A stretch of 39,962 nucleotides of DNA from positions 1-39,962 of the forward strand of contig NZ_BMQL01000041.1 of assembly GCF_014648095.1 (NCBI RefSeq), in the 5' to 3' direction. The notes under the pieces are model-generated. The model was not told the DNA's origin, did no database searches, and was given only the letters and a program-made list of their open reading frames with translations. A program made the translations under genes and the position numbers. Numbering within the stretch: the first letter of the stretch is position 1; each line of letters opens with the position of its first letter. Shown piece after piece: positions 7,845-15,900 of the stretch. The stretch comes from Deinococcus ruber. GTDB lineage: Bacteria > Deinococcota > Deinococci > Deinococcales > Deinococcaceae.

Positions 7845-9104
7845 TCAGGGGGCTGAGAACCCCGCTTGGGCCGTCACCCGGTGGTATTCGTCGAGCAGGA
7901 GGGTGCGGTGGGCTTCGGGGAGATAGGGAAACTCGGCATTCTCGATCTGGGCGGCCAGCACCTGCGGGGGAACGGTATGCAGACGGGCTGGGTTACGCAT
8001 GAACAGGGAACTGACAGGCGGCTGGAACACGGCCAGCGTCACCAGCGCGCCGTAGTCGAAGCCCAGCGAGAGCGGCACGCGCCGGAAGTCGTGCCGGGTA
8101 TTGGTCGCGTCCCAGACAACCTTCCCTCGGCGGCGCAGCACCACCCGCAAGCGCTCCTTCGCGGCCTGAAGCACCTGCCCGTTCAGTGTCTGGTCGGCCC
8201 GTTTCCTCGCCAGTTCGTCTCGCAGGGCGTCCAGCGAGACCACCGTGTGATCGGGAAGATGCTCGGCGATCCAGCTGCTTTTGCCAGCACCGCTCGGGCC
8301 ACACGTGACCACCAGTTCGGGAAACCCGGTGCGGGCCGAGTAGGAACGCGACACGGCCTCTTCGGGTGTCTGGATCAGGCCCGCTTCGAAATCCAGGATT
8401 CCCTGCTGGAGGGTCAGAGCGCTCAATTCGGCGGAGCCACCGGGCAACGCCGAGTGCACCGGAGCCAGCCAGTCGGCATACGGATCTTCCCCGGCCCACA
8501 GGCCATATTCCTCCGCCTGCAGACGGAACAGGTCCAGCTCTTCGAGGCGAGAAGCCCGGTCGGCGCTGAGCCGCCCCCGGGTGTCCGCCACTTCCAGCAG
8601 GTAGAGCTGCCGCAGATCGACCTGCCGGGCCAGTCGGCGGTAGGCGGCCAGCGTTCCGGTTTCGAAGGTGCGGCCCAGGTCATGGTGATGCCCGACCAGC
8701 GCCAGTACGTCGGCCTGGACAGCAGTGGGGAGATGCAACTCAGGCAGGCGGTACGCCAGATAGGAGCGGCCACGGTCGGCATGACGCGGCGAGCTGATCC
8801 GCTCTTGTCCAGTCGCGTCCTCGCTGGTGCGGCTGGTCAGCGGCTTGCCGATGTCGTGCAGCAGCGCGGCCAGGAGCAGCGTCAGGCGTGCGTCCGGCTC
8901 CAGTTCATGTGCCGCCGCCAGCGTGTAGGCCTCGTTCAGCACCCATGCCGTGTGCACCGCGACGTTGCCTTCGGCGTGCCACAGGGCGTCTTGCGCCGTC
9001 CCGGGCAACCTGTCCAGCATCGGCAGCACGTCGCCGAGCGCTGCCGTCATTGCCGCGAGATCCGGCGAAGCGCCGTGCAGCAACTCTTCGAGCAGCGGCC
9101 TCAC
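7845..9104 (-). CDS. HD-Pnk: HD-domain phosphatase plus 5'-OH polynucleotide kinase
   Basis: HD-Pnk enzymes, known from Runella and Deinococcus radiodurans (DR_B0098), remove 2',3'-cyclic or 3' phosphates with an HD domain and phosphorylate 5'-OH ends with a P-loop kinase. In this 419-aa product the HD part has HAEGNVAVHT near residue 43, LLHDIGKP near residue 81 and the paired His of GHHHDLG near residue 138. The kinase part has the Walker A motif GPSGAGKSSW at about residues 275-284, followed by SLDALRDE and WDATNTRHDFRR as in T4 Pnk-like kinases. Its ATG overlaps the ligase stop by 4 bp, so the two are coupled. The D. radiodurans cluster has a macrodomain gene between kinase and ligase (DR_B0099); none is present here. 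Confidence 0.92.
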   Translation of the reverse strand: MRPLLEELLHGASPDLAAMTAALGDVLPMLDRLPGTAQDALWHAEGNVAVHTAWVLNEAYTLAAAHELEPDARLTLLLAALLHDIGKPLTSRTSEDATGQERISSPRHADRGRSYLAYRLPELHLPTAVQADVLALVGHHHDLGRTFETGTLAAYRRLARQVDLRQLYLLEVADTRGRLSADRASRLEELDLFRLQAEEYGLWAGEDPYADWLAPVHSALPGGSAELSALTLQQGILDFEAGLIQTPEEAVSRSYSARTGFPELVVTCGPSGAGKSSWIAEHLPDHTVVSLDALRDELARKRADQTLNGQVLQAAKERLRVVLRRRGKVVWDATNTRHDFRRVPLSLGFDYGALVTLAVFQPPVSSLFMRNPARLHTVPPQVLAAQIENAEFPYLPEAHRTLLLDEYHRVTAQAGFSAP

Positions 9105-9733
9105 GGTTCGCGCCTCAGCCCGTTGGGCACGACCGCCTGATGCATCCAGTGGGCGTCAGTCTGCACGTGTCCGGCCCGCACGTACTTGGCGACGTGCTCC
9201 TGAAATGCCGTGTAGGAGAAGCCCTGAACAGTGCGCACCACGTAGCCCTCCATCACCTCCGGATCCACCGGAAGCGCCCGGATCAGCGCCTCGTTCCAGG
9301 GGCCACGGTACAGTTGCCGGGGCGTGGGGACGCCGAGATGTTCGGCCCAGGCGAGGGTATCGTCCCAGTTCAGGGCCAGATCATGCTCGTCCCAGACGCT
9401 GAACAGGTAAAAGTAACTCTCCAGATCGTCGTACCCGAGCGAGTGCCGGGCGTACAGATTCTCGCCGCACACCCGCCATCCTTCCGGAATCAGGTAACCA
9501 ATGTGGCCCTGAAGACCCTTCACCCAGTCACGTGACGGATGAGGCCGGGGATCAAGCGAACGGGCGTGCATCCCTGAGCGGTAGAGGGTGGTGTTCTCCC
9601 CGTCGAGCTTCTCGGTGACCACCACCTCCTGACCAGAGAACCCTGTGGCCTGCCCCAGCACCGCGTCATCACTGCCCGCGCCCAGAGACCAGGGCAGGTG
9701 GGGGGTTCGGGGGTATTTTCGCCGGGTGTCCAT
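9101..9733 (-). CDS. short ATP-dependent RNA/DNA ligase (nucleotidyltransferase superfamily)
   Basis: This 210-aa protein has the lysine-adenylate ligase core. Motif I is VVVTEKLDGENTTLY with the candidate AMP-accepting Lys at residue 42. Motif III-like YFYLFSVWD, motif IV EGYVVRTV and a motif V Lys in EHVAKYVRAG follow in the expected order. There is no additional C-terminal domain, so it is a minimal ligase, shorter than Rnl5-type enzymes. It is the promoter-proximal gene of the seven-gene operon and overlaps HD-Pnk by 4 bp, the pairing seen in D. radiodurans with DR_B0100 and DR_B0098. HD-Pnk would make the 3'-OH and 5'-phosphate ends that this ligase needs. RNA versus DNA preference cannot be read from the sequence. 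Confidence 0.88.
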   Translation of the reverse strand: MDTRRKYPRTPHLPWSLGAGSDDAVLGQATGFSGQEVVVTEKLDGENTTLYRSGMHARSLDPRPHPSRDWVKGLQGHIGYLIPEGWRVCGENLYARHSLGYDDLESYFYLFSVWDEHDLALNWDDTLAWAEHLGVPTPRQLYRGPWNEALIRALPVDPEVMEGYVVRTVQGFSYTAFQEHVAKYVRAGHVQTDAHWMHQAVVPNGLRREP

Positions 9734-9852
9734 GATGAATCGCTCGCAGCCTAGCGGGTTCCACCGCAGCAGGACAGCGCCACACAGACAGGGCGGGCTA
9801 CGCCGGAGCGCGTATAGACGCCGTGTTCAGATCCTTTTACGATGCAGCCGGA

Positions 9853-10491
9853 ATGGATCTGGAGTCGCTGCTCGCCCGTCACCTCACCCACCTGCGGTCT
9901 CAGGAAACTGTCCCGCAGGTGTTCGCCGGGCGCGGCCTCACGCTGGAAGACCTTCACGCGTTGGAGTTGGGTCTCGACGATGCGGGCAATGGCGTGATCA
10001 CGCTTCGTGACCTGGAGGGCCGACTCCTGGGTCTGAAGGTTCGCCTCCTCCAACCTGCAGGGCGGAAATACTTGGAGCTCCCCGAGCCAAACGGCAACCC
10101 TCCCTGGTTTTCGACCAGGAGGCCCGCCCTGGGATCCGAGATGGCGAGAGGCATGCTGTGCGTGGAAGGAGAACTGAACGCCATGGTGACCTCGCTGGCC
10201 CTGCGGGGAAGCGGCTGGGAGGTGATCGGTCTGGGGAGCGCGTTCGGCCCGGTGCCGTGGGCGTGGCTGGAGCAACGGCGCCTCCCGGTCGTGTTCTCGC
10301 TCGACCGGAGCAGAGCAGGCGACAAGAGCGTCCAGGCTTGGCTGCGTCAGGCCCGCGCCTCTGGCCTGAGGGCTTCCCGGGCCGTGCCACTCCTGGCTGA
10401 CTGGGACGCCTGCGAGTACGCCCACACTTGTGGCCGGGAAGCCCTGAGTGCTCGCTGGCTTCAGATCCTGGCGGAGGGGAAGGACGGTTGA
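9853..10491 (+). CDS. TOPRIM-like protein with altered DxD motif
   Basis: The frame is open from 9823; I prefer the ATG at 9853 (MDLESLLARHLTHLRSQETV), giving 212 aa, but no clear ribosome binding site decides. The C-terminal half resembles a primase-type TOPRIM domain: MLCVEGELNAMVTSLAL carries the expected first acidic residue, and VVFSLDRSRAGDKSVQAWL sits where DxDxxG is normal. Only the first Asp of that motif is present, so catalysis may be lost or changed. The N-terminal part (GRGLTLEDLHALELGLDDAG) resembles the region before TOPRIM in replication-type primases. It is divergent from the RNA-repair operon across about 120 bp and just upstream of a recombinase, so it may belong to the mobile island. 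Confidence 0.6.
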   Translation: MDLESLLARHLTHLRSQETVPQVFAGRGLTLEDLHALELGLDDAGNGVITLRDLEGRLLGLKVRLLQPAGRKYLELPEPNGNPPWFSTRRPALGSEMARGMLCVEGELNAMVTSLALRGSGWEVIGLGSAFGPVPWAWLEQRRLPVVFSLDRSRAGDKSVQAWLRQARASGLRASRAVPLLADWDACEYAHTCGREALSARWLQILAEGKDG

Positions 10492-10567
10492 AATGGCTTG
10501 CCCAGCGAGAGCACACTTGCCGCACACCGCTGCCTGAACACACCTCCGTACAGTGACGTGCGTGTCC

Positions 10568-11857
10568 ATGTCACCGACCACCCCGGCATCGCCCCGCAGG
10601 ACGCCTGCGGCAAATCTTCGCAGACGCGTCGGTGCAGGTTGCGTCCACCCGGTCTACACCCAGGGCAAGATCTCCGCTTGGAGAGGACTGGCGAGCTACA
10701 AGGATCCAGGGAGTGGAAAGCAGTGCCGCCGTTCCGTCACCCGGAAAACGCGGTCAGCGGCAGAGAAGGCCCTCAAGGAACTGATCGCCACGCTGCCGAA
10801 GGCTGCGCCTGTGTCCAGGAAACGCCATCAGCCCACCGCCCTGCCCACCACTGGGCACGAGGACAGCGTGCTGGCGTATTTGAACCGCTGGCTCGCGCAC
10901 AAGCGCCGGGAGCTCCGGCCCACCACCTACCGAGCGTATGTGAACGAACTGCGCCACCTCATTCCGGAGCTCGGGCATCTGCCGCTCACGGCCCTCACGG
11001 CCATGCAGATCCAGCAGGCCATCACGGATCGCCTGGATCGGCAGGCGAGCACCGTCAAATGTCTGTCGACGGCTCTACGCACCCTCCGGATGGCGTTGCG
11101 GCAGGCGGTGCTGTGGGGCGTGCTCCCGGCGAATCCGGCCAGTTTGGTGCGCGCGCCCCGAATCCAGCCGACGGAGATGACGATGTGGACGCAGGAAGAA
11201 ACCCGCAGGTTTCTCGAGCACGCCCACACCCACCGTCTCGCGCCACTCTTCACGCTGGCGCTGAGCAGCGGCATGCGGCGCGGTGAGCTGCTGGCCCTCA
11301 GTTGGGGCGATGTCCACCTGGAGCGCGCTGAAGTGACGGTCACCCACACCTATATCCGCGATCTCACGGGGGCATGGATCCTCGGCGAGCCAAAGACCCG
11401 CGCAGGCTACCGCTCAATTCCATTGGCTGACGACATGGTCGCGCTGCTGCGCAAGCATCGACACGAAGAGGAAAGTTGGTTCGGGAGACGAACGGACGAG
11501 CATCCGGTCTTTACGCAGTCGACAGGCGAACGGGCCGACCCGTCCAACCTGGCCAGACTGTTTCATCGGCTGGTGCGCGAGGCCAACGTCCCGCGCATCC
11601 GGTTTCACGACCTGCGGCATACGTCGGCCAGCCTGCTGATCCGCCAGGGCGTGCCCGCCAAAGTGGTCAGCGACCGTCTCGGACACGCGGACGTCGCCTT
11701 TACCCTGCGCGTGTATACCCACCTGTACGATGACCAGCGCCGGGCCGCCGCGATTCCGCTCACTCAACTCCTCTCGGCAGCCCCCGCTGAGGTTCAGTCA
11801 GGCGACCTGGTGGCCCAGCTCCAGGCGCTGATCGCGATGCTGGTCAAAGAGCGGTAA
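10568..11857 (+). CDS. tyrosine recombinase / phage-type integrase, first copy
   Basis: This protein cuts and rejoins DNA at attachment sites. The N-terminal part holds an Arm-like binding region, and residues from about 95 on form a SAM-like core-binding domain (YLNRWLAHKRRELRPTTYRA). The catalytic domain has the full set of residues: Arg in SSGMRRGELLAL, Lys in GEPKTRAGYRSIPL, HxxR in FHDLRHTSASLL, His in LGHADVAF and the nucleophilic Tyr in RVYTHLYDD. I use the ATG at 10568; a GTG five codons earlier is also in frame. It is a distant relative of the minus-strand integrase at 23351-24532, and the two could mark the limits of an inserted island. The reading frame is intact. Confidence 0.92.
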   Translation: MSPTTPASPRRTPAANLRRRVGAGCVHPVYTQGKISAWRGLASYKDPGSGKQCRRSVTRKTRSAAEKALKELIATLPKAAPVSRKRHQPTALPTTGHEDSVLAYLNRWLAHKRRELRPTTYRAYVNELRHLIPELGHLPLTALTAMQIQQAITDRLDRQASTVKCLSTALRTLRMALRQAVLWGVLPANPASLVRAPRIQPTEMTMWTQEETRRFLEHAHTHRLAPLFTLALSSGMRRGELLALSWGDVHLERAEVTVTHTYIRDLTGAWILGEPKTRAGYRSIPLADDMVALLRKHRHEEESWFGRRTDEHPVFTQSTGERADPSNLARLFHRLVREANVPRIRFHDLRHTSASLLIRQGVPAKVVSDRLGHADVAFTLRVYTHLYDDQRRAAAIPLTQLLSAAPAEVQSGDLVAQLQALIAMLVKER

Positions 11858-12002
11858 TACCAAGGGCATTCCCTGCTCGCCGCCAAAGCCGCATCCTGGA
11901 GTATGCAAATTTCGTTCGCCACGCGGTCGACGTTCAAGGACACTAGAGGTTATTCAGAAAATAGTCACGATCGGATCCAGGTCGAGCTGAAATACTTCAG
12001 GG

Positions 12003-12377
12003 ATGCGGTTGACCGATGAGCAGTGGGTGCTGCTTGCGCCGTTCTTGACGCCACCCGAGAAGACCACCAAGCGAGGTCGTCCCAGGCGGGACGACCGGAC
12101 CCTCCTCGAAGGTATCCTCTGGGTGCTTCGAACCGGAGCCCAGTGGGAGAAGTTGCCACGCAGCGACGATCCTCCAACGTCCACCTGCTTCGCTCGCTTT
12201 CAGGAATGGAATGACCGCACTGTGTTCCCAGCAGTCCTCGGGCAGCTGTATGAGGTGTTGGAGGACCGAGGCCTGCTTGATCTGCGCGAAGCGTTCATTG
12301 ACGGCACCTTCAGTGCCGCCAACAAGGGGGCTCGGATGTCGGCCCCACCAAGAAGGGCAAGGGCACCAAGATCATGA
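12003..12377 (+). CDS. IS5-family transposase, first frame (OrfA)
   Basis: This 124-aa frame holds the N-terminal half of an IS427-like transposase: a DUF4096-type region with LTDEQWVLLAPFL, RRDDRTLLEGILWVLRTG and QWEKLP, then the first catalytic Asp in EAFIDGTFSAANKG. The residues after that (ARMSAPPRRARAPRS) are out of phase. Homologous sequence (DVGPTKKGKGTKI) continues in the -1 frame from the run AAGGGGGC at 12324-12331, where a ribosome would slip to make the fused transposase. The second frame starts with an ATG overlapping this stop. Confidence 0.88.
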   Translation: MRLTDEQWVLLAPFLTPPEKTTKRGRPRRDDRTLLEGILWVLRTGAQWEKLPRSDDPPTSTCFARFQEWNDRTVFPAVLGQLYEVLEDRGLLDLREAFIDGTFSAANKGARMSAPPRRARAPRS

Positions 12378-12775
12378 TCATGGTCGATGCGAATGGCACG
12401 CCACTCGCCGTTCACACCGACAGCGCCAGCCCAGCGGAGGTCAAGCTCGTTCAGGACACGCTGGCCGCTTCATTCGGGTTTGACTTCCCAGAGCGGCTGA
12501 TCGGTGATAAAGCAGATGACAGTGATGGGCTGTATGCCGATCTCACGGAGATCGGCATCGAAATGATTGCGCCTCATCGCAAAAACAGGAAACGCAAGAC
12601 TCAGGATGGACGCCCACTGCGCCGCTACAAGCGGCGCTGGAAGGTGGAGCGAACCATCGCATGGCTCCAGTCGTTCCGGAGGGTGCGAACCCGCGATGAA
12701 CGCAAGGCTCAGCACTTCCTCGGCTTCGTTCAGCTGGCCTGCATCCTCATCCTGTTCCGCCAAATTTCTGGATAG
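12374..12775 (+). CDS. IS5-family transposase, second frame (OrfB)
   Basis: This 133-aa frame carries the C-terminal catalytic half. LIGDKADDSDGLYADL holds the second Asp (GDKAYD-like motif), and RRYKRRWKVERTIAWLQSFR carries the conserved Arg and catalytic Glu of the DDE active site. FVQLACILILFRQI closes the protein as in other IS427 members. The ATG at 12374 overlaps the stop of the first frame (ATGA), so it could be made as a separate product by coupling, but full activity most likely depends on the -1 frameshift in the G-run at 12327-12330. The right inverted repeat overlaps the final codons. Confidence 0.88.
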   Translation: MIMVDANGTPLAVHTDSASPAEVKLVQDTLAASFGFDFPERLIGDKADDSDGLYADLTEIGIEMIAPHRKNRKRKTQDGRPLRRYKRRWKVERTIAWLQSFRRVRTRDERKAQHFLGFVQLACILILFRQISG

Positions 12776-12989
12776 CCTCTACACTGGCTGAGGCTGTCAC
12801 CCGAATGGTTTTCTCGGTTGCAGATGCTAGAAATACACCGAGGTTCAAGTTCCCCTCGTGATTCATCTGATATGAAAGGCCATTCAGCCAAAGCTCGTCC
12901 GTCTGCTTCAACCATCCGCGTCTTCATGAAGACCCAGCGCCACATTTTCGGCGGCCACCCGCTTCCGGGCCTCGTAAGCTGAAGTGCCA

Positions 12990-15900
12990 ATGACCACATC
13001 ACCTTCCCCTGAGCCGCTCCCACCAGGCGCGGTCTTCCTGGATCTGGAGATCGAGGAGGGCGCGCTCCGGGTCGGCGCGATGGTGAGTGAGGATCAGCCG
13101 TGGCTCTTCGGGCCCGAACACCTTCACCAGGCGGCGTTGGTGCTGCCGCAGGTGCCCTTGCTCGCGGGGCACAACCTGCGGCGCTTTGATCTTCCGCAGT
13201 TCGCACAGCTGACCGGGGAGCCGCTTCCGGCCGAACTGGACACCCGGGTCGTCGACACGCTGGAACTGGCGAGCCTGGCCTTCCCAGGGGAGCCGTCCCA
13301 GGCGCTCGACAAGCTCTACCGCGAGCAGGCTCTGAAAAGTGATCCGGTAGAGGACTGCCGCGAAAGTGCGCGGCTCTACCAGCGCTGCGTGCCGATGCTG
13401 CGAGCCCTGCCCCCCTCGTCCGGGCGGTGGCCCGCCGCCTGCTGCCAGCCGGAGCCACGCGCGACCTGATTCCCGACGGAGCATGCGACTGGGCCGCGCT
13501 GCAGGCCCTGCCGCTCCACGGCGATTGGGCCGGGTTGCAGGCTTACCTGGATGCGCTCCCTTCTGGCAACTGGACGAGCTTCGGGGCGGTCGTCTTCCTG
13601 AACTGGCTCTTTCACAGCGGGGATCCGGCCTGCCGCCGTCCAGCCTGGGTCATGCAGACCTTCCCGAGCTTCAAACACGCGGAACGGACGGCCTTCCCGC
13701 AGCTCTGGAGCCGAGACACGCTCACGAAGGAACTCCAGGCGTTCTATGGCCATCGCTACGACTTTCGAGACGGCCAGTTCGAGATCGTCCAGGCAACCCT
13801 GGCAGGCGAGGTCGTCCCCCTCGGACTTCTGCCGACCGGGGGCGGGAAAAGCCTGACCTTCCAGTTCCCGGCCCTGCTGCTGAGCAAGTACGGCCGGGCC
13901 TTGACGGTGGTGGTGTCGCCCCTGCAGGCGCTGATGGAAGATCAGGTCATGAACCTGCGGCTCTCGCTGCCCGGCTGGGGCGACCGGGCCGCCTTTCTGG
14001 CATCGAGCCAGAGTCCGCTGGAGCAGCGCAAGGTGCTGGAAGGCGTATGGGAGGGCCGCATCGACCTGCTGTACCTCAGCCCCGAGCGACTGAGAAACGC
14101 GGGCGTCCAGCGCCTCCTGACGCACCGCAAGCCCGCCCTGTGGGTGCTCGACGAGGCCCACACCCTCAGCCAGTGGGGGATGGACTTCCGCCCGGACTTC
14201 CTGCGGATCCCCCAGGCGATCCGCGAGATCCATCAGGGCAGCTCTCCTCCCCTGCTGAGCTTCGTTACCGCGACGGCCACGGTGAAGGTCATCGAAGACC
14301 TGGAAGAGAAATTCGTCCAGCAGCTTCAGGACATGCTCGGACGACCGATGCGGCGGGTCCCGGACACCTCCGCCTTCCAGTGGCGGCGCGAAATCTTCAC
14401 CGAGGTACGCGAAGTGCCGCACGCCGAGCGACTGAACGTCATCGCGCGTGTCCTGACCGAGCGGCGCGGCCAGGGCGTGGCCATCGTGTATGTCCGCAGC
14501 CGTGCCCTGGCCGAGCTGTACGCGACTCAACTCGGTGCGGCGGGGCTGCGCGCGGCCGCGTACCACGCCCGGATCGCGTCGCCCGAGAAGCTCCATACCC
14601 TGCAGGCGTTCAAGGACGGCGAGCTGGACGTGGTGGTCGCCACGAGCGCTTTCGGCATGGGGATCGATCGTCCCGGCATCCACACCGTGATCCACGCGGG
14701 GCCGCCGAGCGCCCCGGAATCGTACCTGCAGGAGATCGGCCGGGTCGCGCGCCAGCCCGGCGAACGTGGCCACGCGCTGATGCTGTGGGACGAACGAGAC
14801 TTCTTGAACGCCTTCCGCCTGGAGTCACAGGGCCGCATCGGGGGCCCCAAGGCCCTCAAGGACTGCTGGGATCTGGTCAAGAACCGCCTCGACATGGCCC
14901 CCAGCGCCCGCTGGGTGTCGAGTCTGGAGTTCGCGGCCGCGCTGCCCCAGGAAGATCCGGAAGAGCTGACCACCCAGGCACGGGTGGCGCTCTTCGCGCT
15001 GGAGGCTTACAAGTTGGCGTTGGAAGGCGAGCGGCACCCGGCCCGGTTGCGTCTGCTGCTGACCGAGAGCAGCGCCCTGCCGAGCGTGGAGGCCCTGCCG
15101 CTGCTGCAGCTGCTGCGGGCCAGAGGGCATCATGCGGGCGACGACGTGGAACTCGACGTGCGCGAGACCGCGCTGCTGGCCGGGCTGAAAGTGCCGAAGG
15201 TGGTGACGGCCGCCCGGCAGCTGGTGCGCAGCGGCCACGCCAGTTGGAGTTACCCAGTCGCGCTGCGCGGCCGCCGGGGAGCCCGCACCCGCCTGGACGC
15301 CTGCGTCGCCAGCCTGCGGGCCTTCGCCGCCCATCTTCGGGAACACCCGGAGGCCGACCTGACCCGCCTGAACCTGCAGCCCGTCGAGGAGGACTTGCGG
15401 CGGCGCCACCGTCAGGCCAACCTGCTGACCGCCCTGCGGGTGCTGCAGGCGCTGGACGTGGTGCAGCATCGCCGGGACGCCTTCAGCGTGACGCTCAGCC
15501 CGGTGCAGGACGGCGCGCAGGTGTCGGTCTGGCTGGCCGACGCGGAGGAACGCTTCGCGGGTGTCCGGGCGCTGGCCGACGAACTGATCACCCTCCTGAT
15601 GGCCTTGCCCGCAGGAGAGACGCTGGAGCTGAACGCTGCCGACCTCGACGCCCGCTACGAGGTCGATCTCGGCGGTCTGGACGCGCTGGAAGCGCTGTAC
15701 GCCGTGCAGTTCCTGGGGCTGGCGAACGTGGCGCGCGGAGAAAGTGAATTCGGCGGGGTGTTCTACCTGCGGCGCGGAGAGCGGCGCATCTACAACAAGG
15801 CCGCGTATCGCCCGCTCGAACAGCACTACGCCGACCGGGCCCGGCGGCTGCACGCCATGCGGCACCTGCTGCATCAGGCGGACGAGCCGACCCGCGTCAC

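Larger units (their letters stand above)
11944..12781. mobile_element. IS5-family insertion sequence (IS427-like), apparently complete
   Basis: The element is about 838 bp with 17-bp terminal inverted repeats: TAGAGGTTATTCAGAAA at 11944-11960 and, on the opposite strand, TAGAGGCTATCCAGAAA at 12781-12765. They differ at two positions. The bases CAC flank the element on both sides, but because TA also occurs at both borders the exact target duplication (CAC or TA) is ambiguous. Two overlapping frames encode the transposase. Both ends and all reading frames look intact, so recent insertion is likely. Confidence 0.88.
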
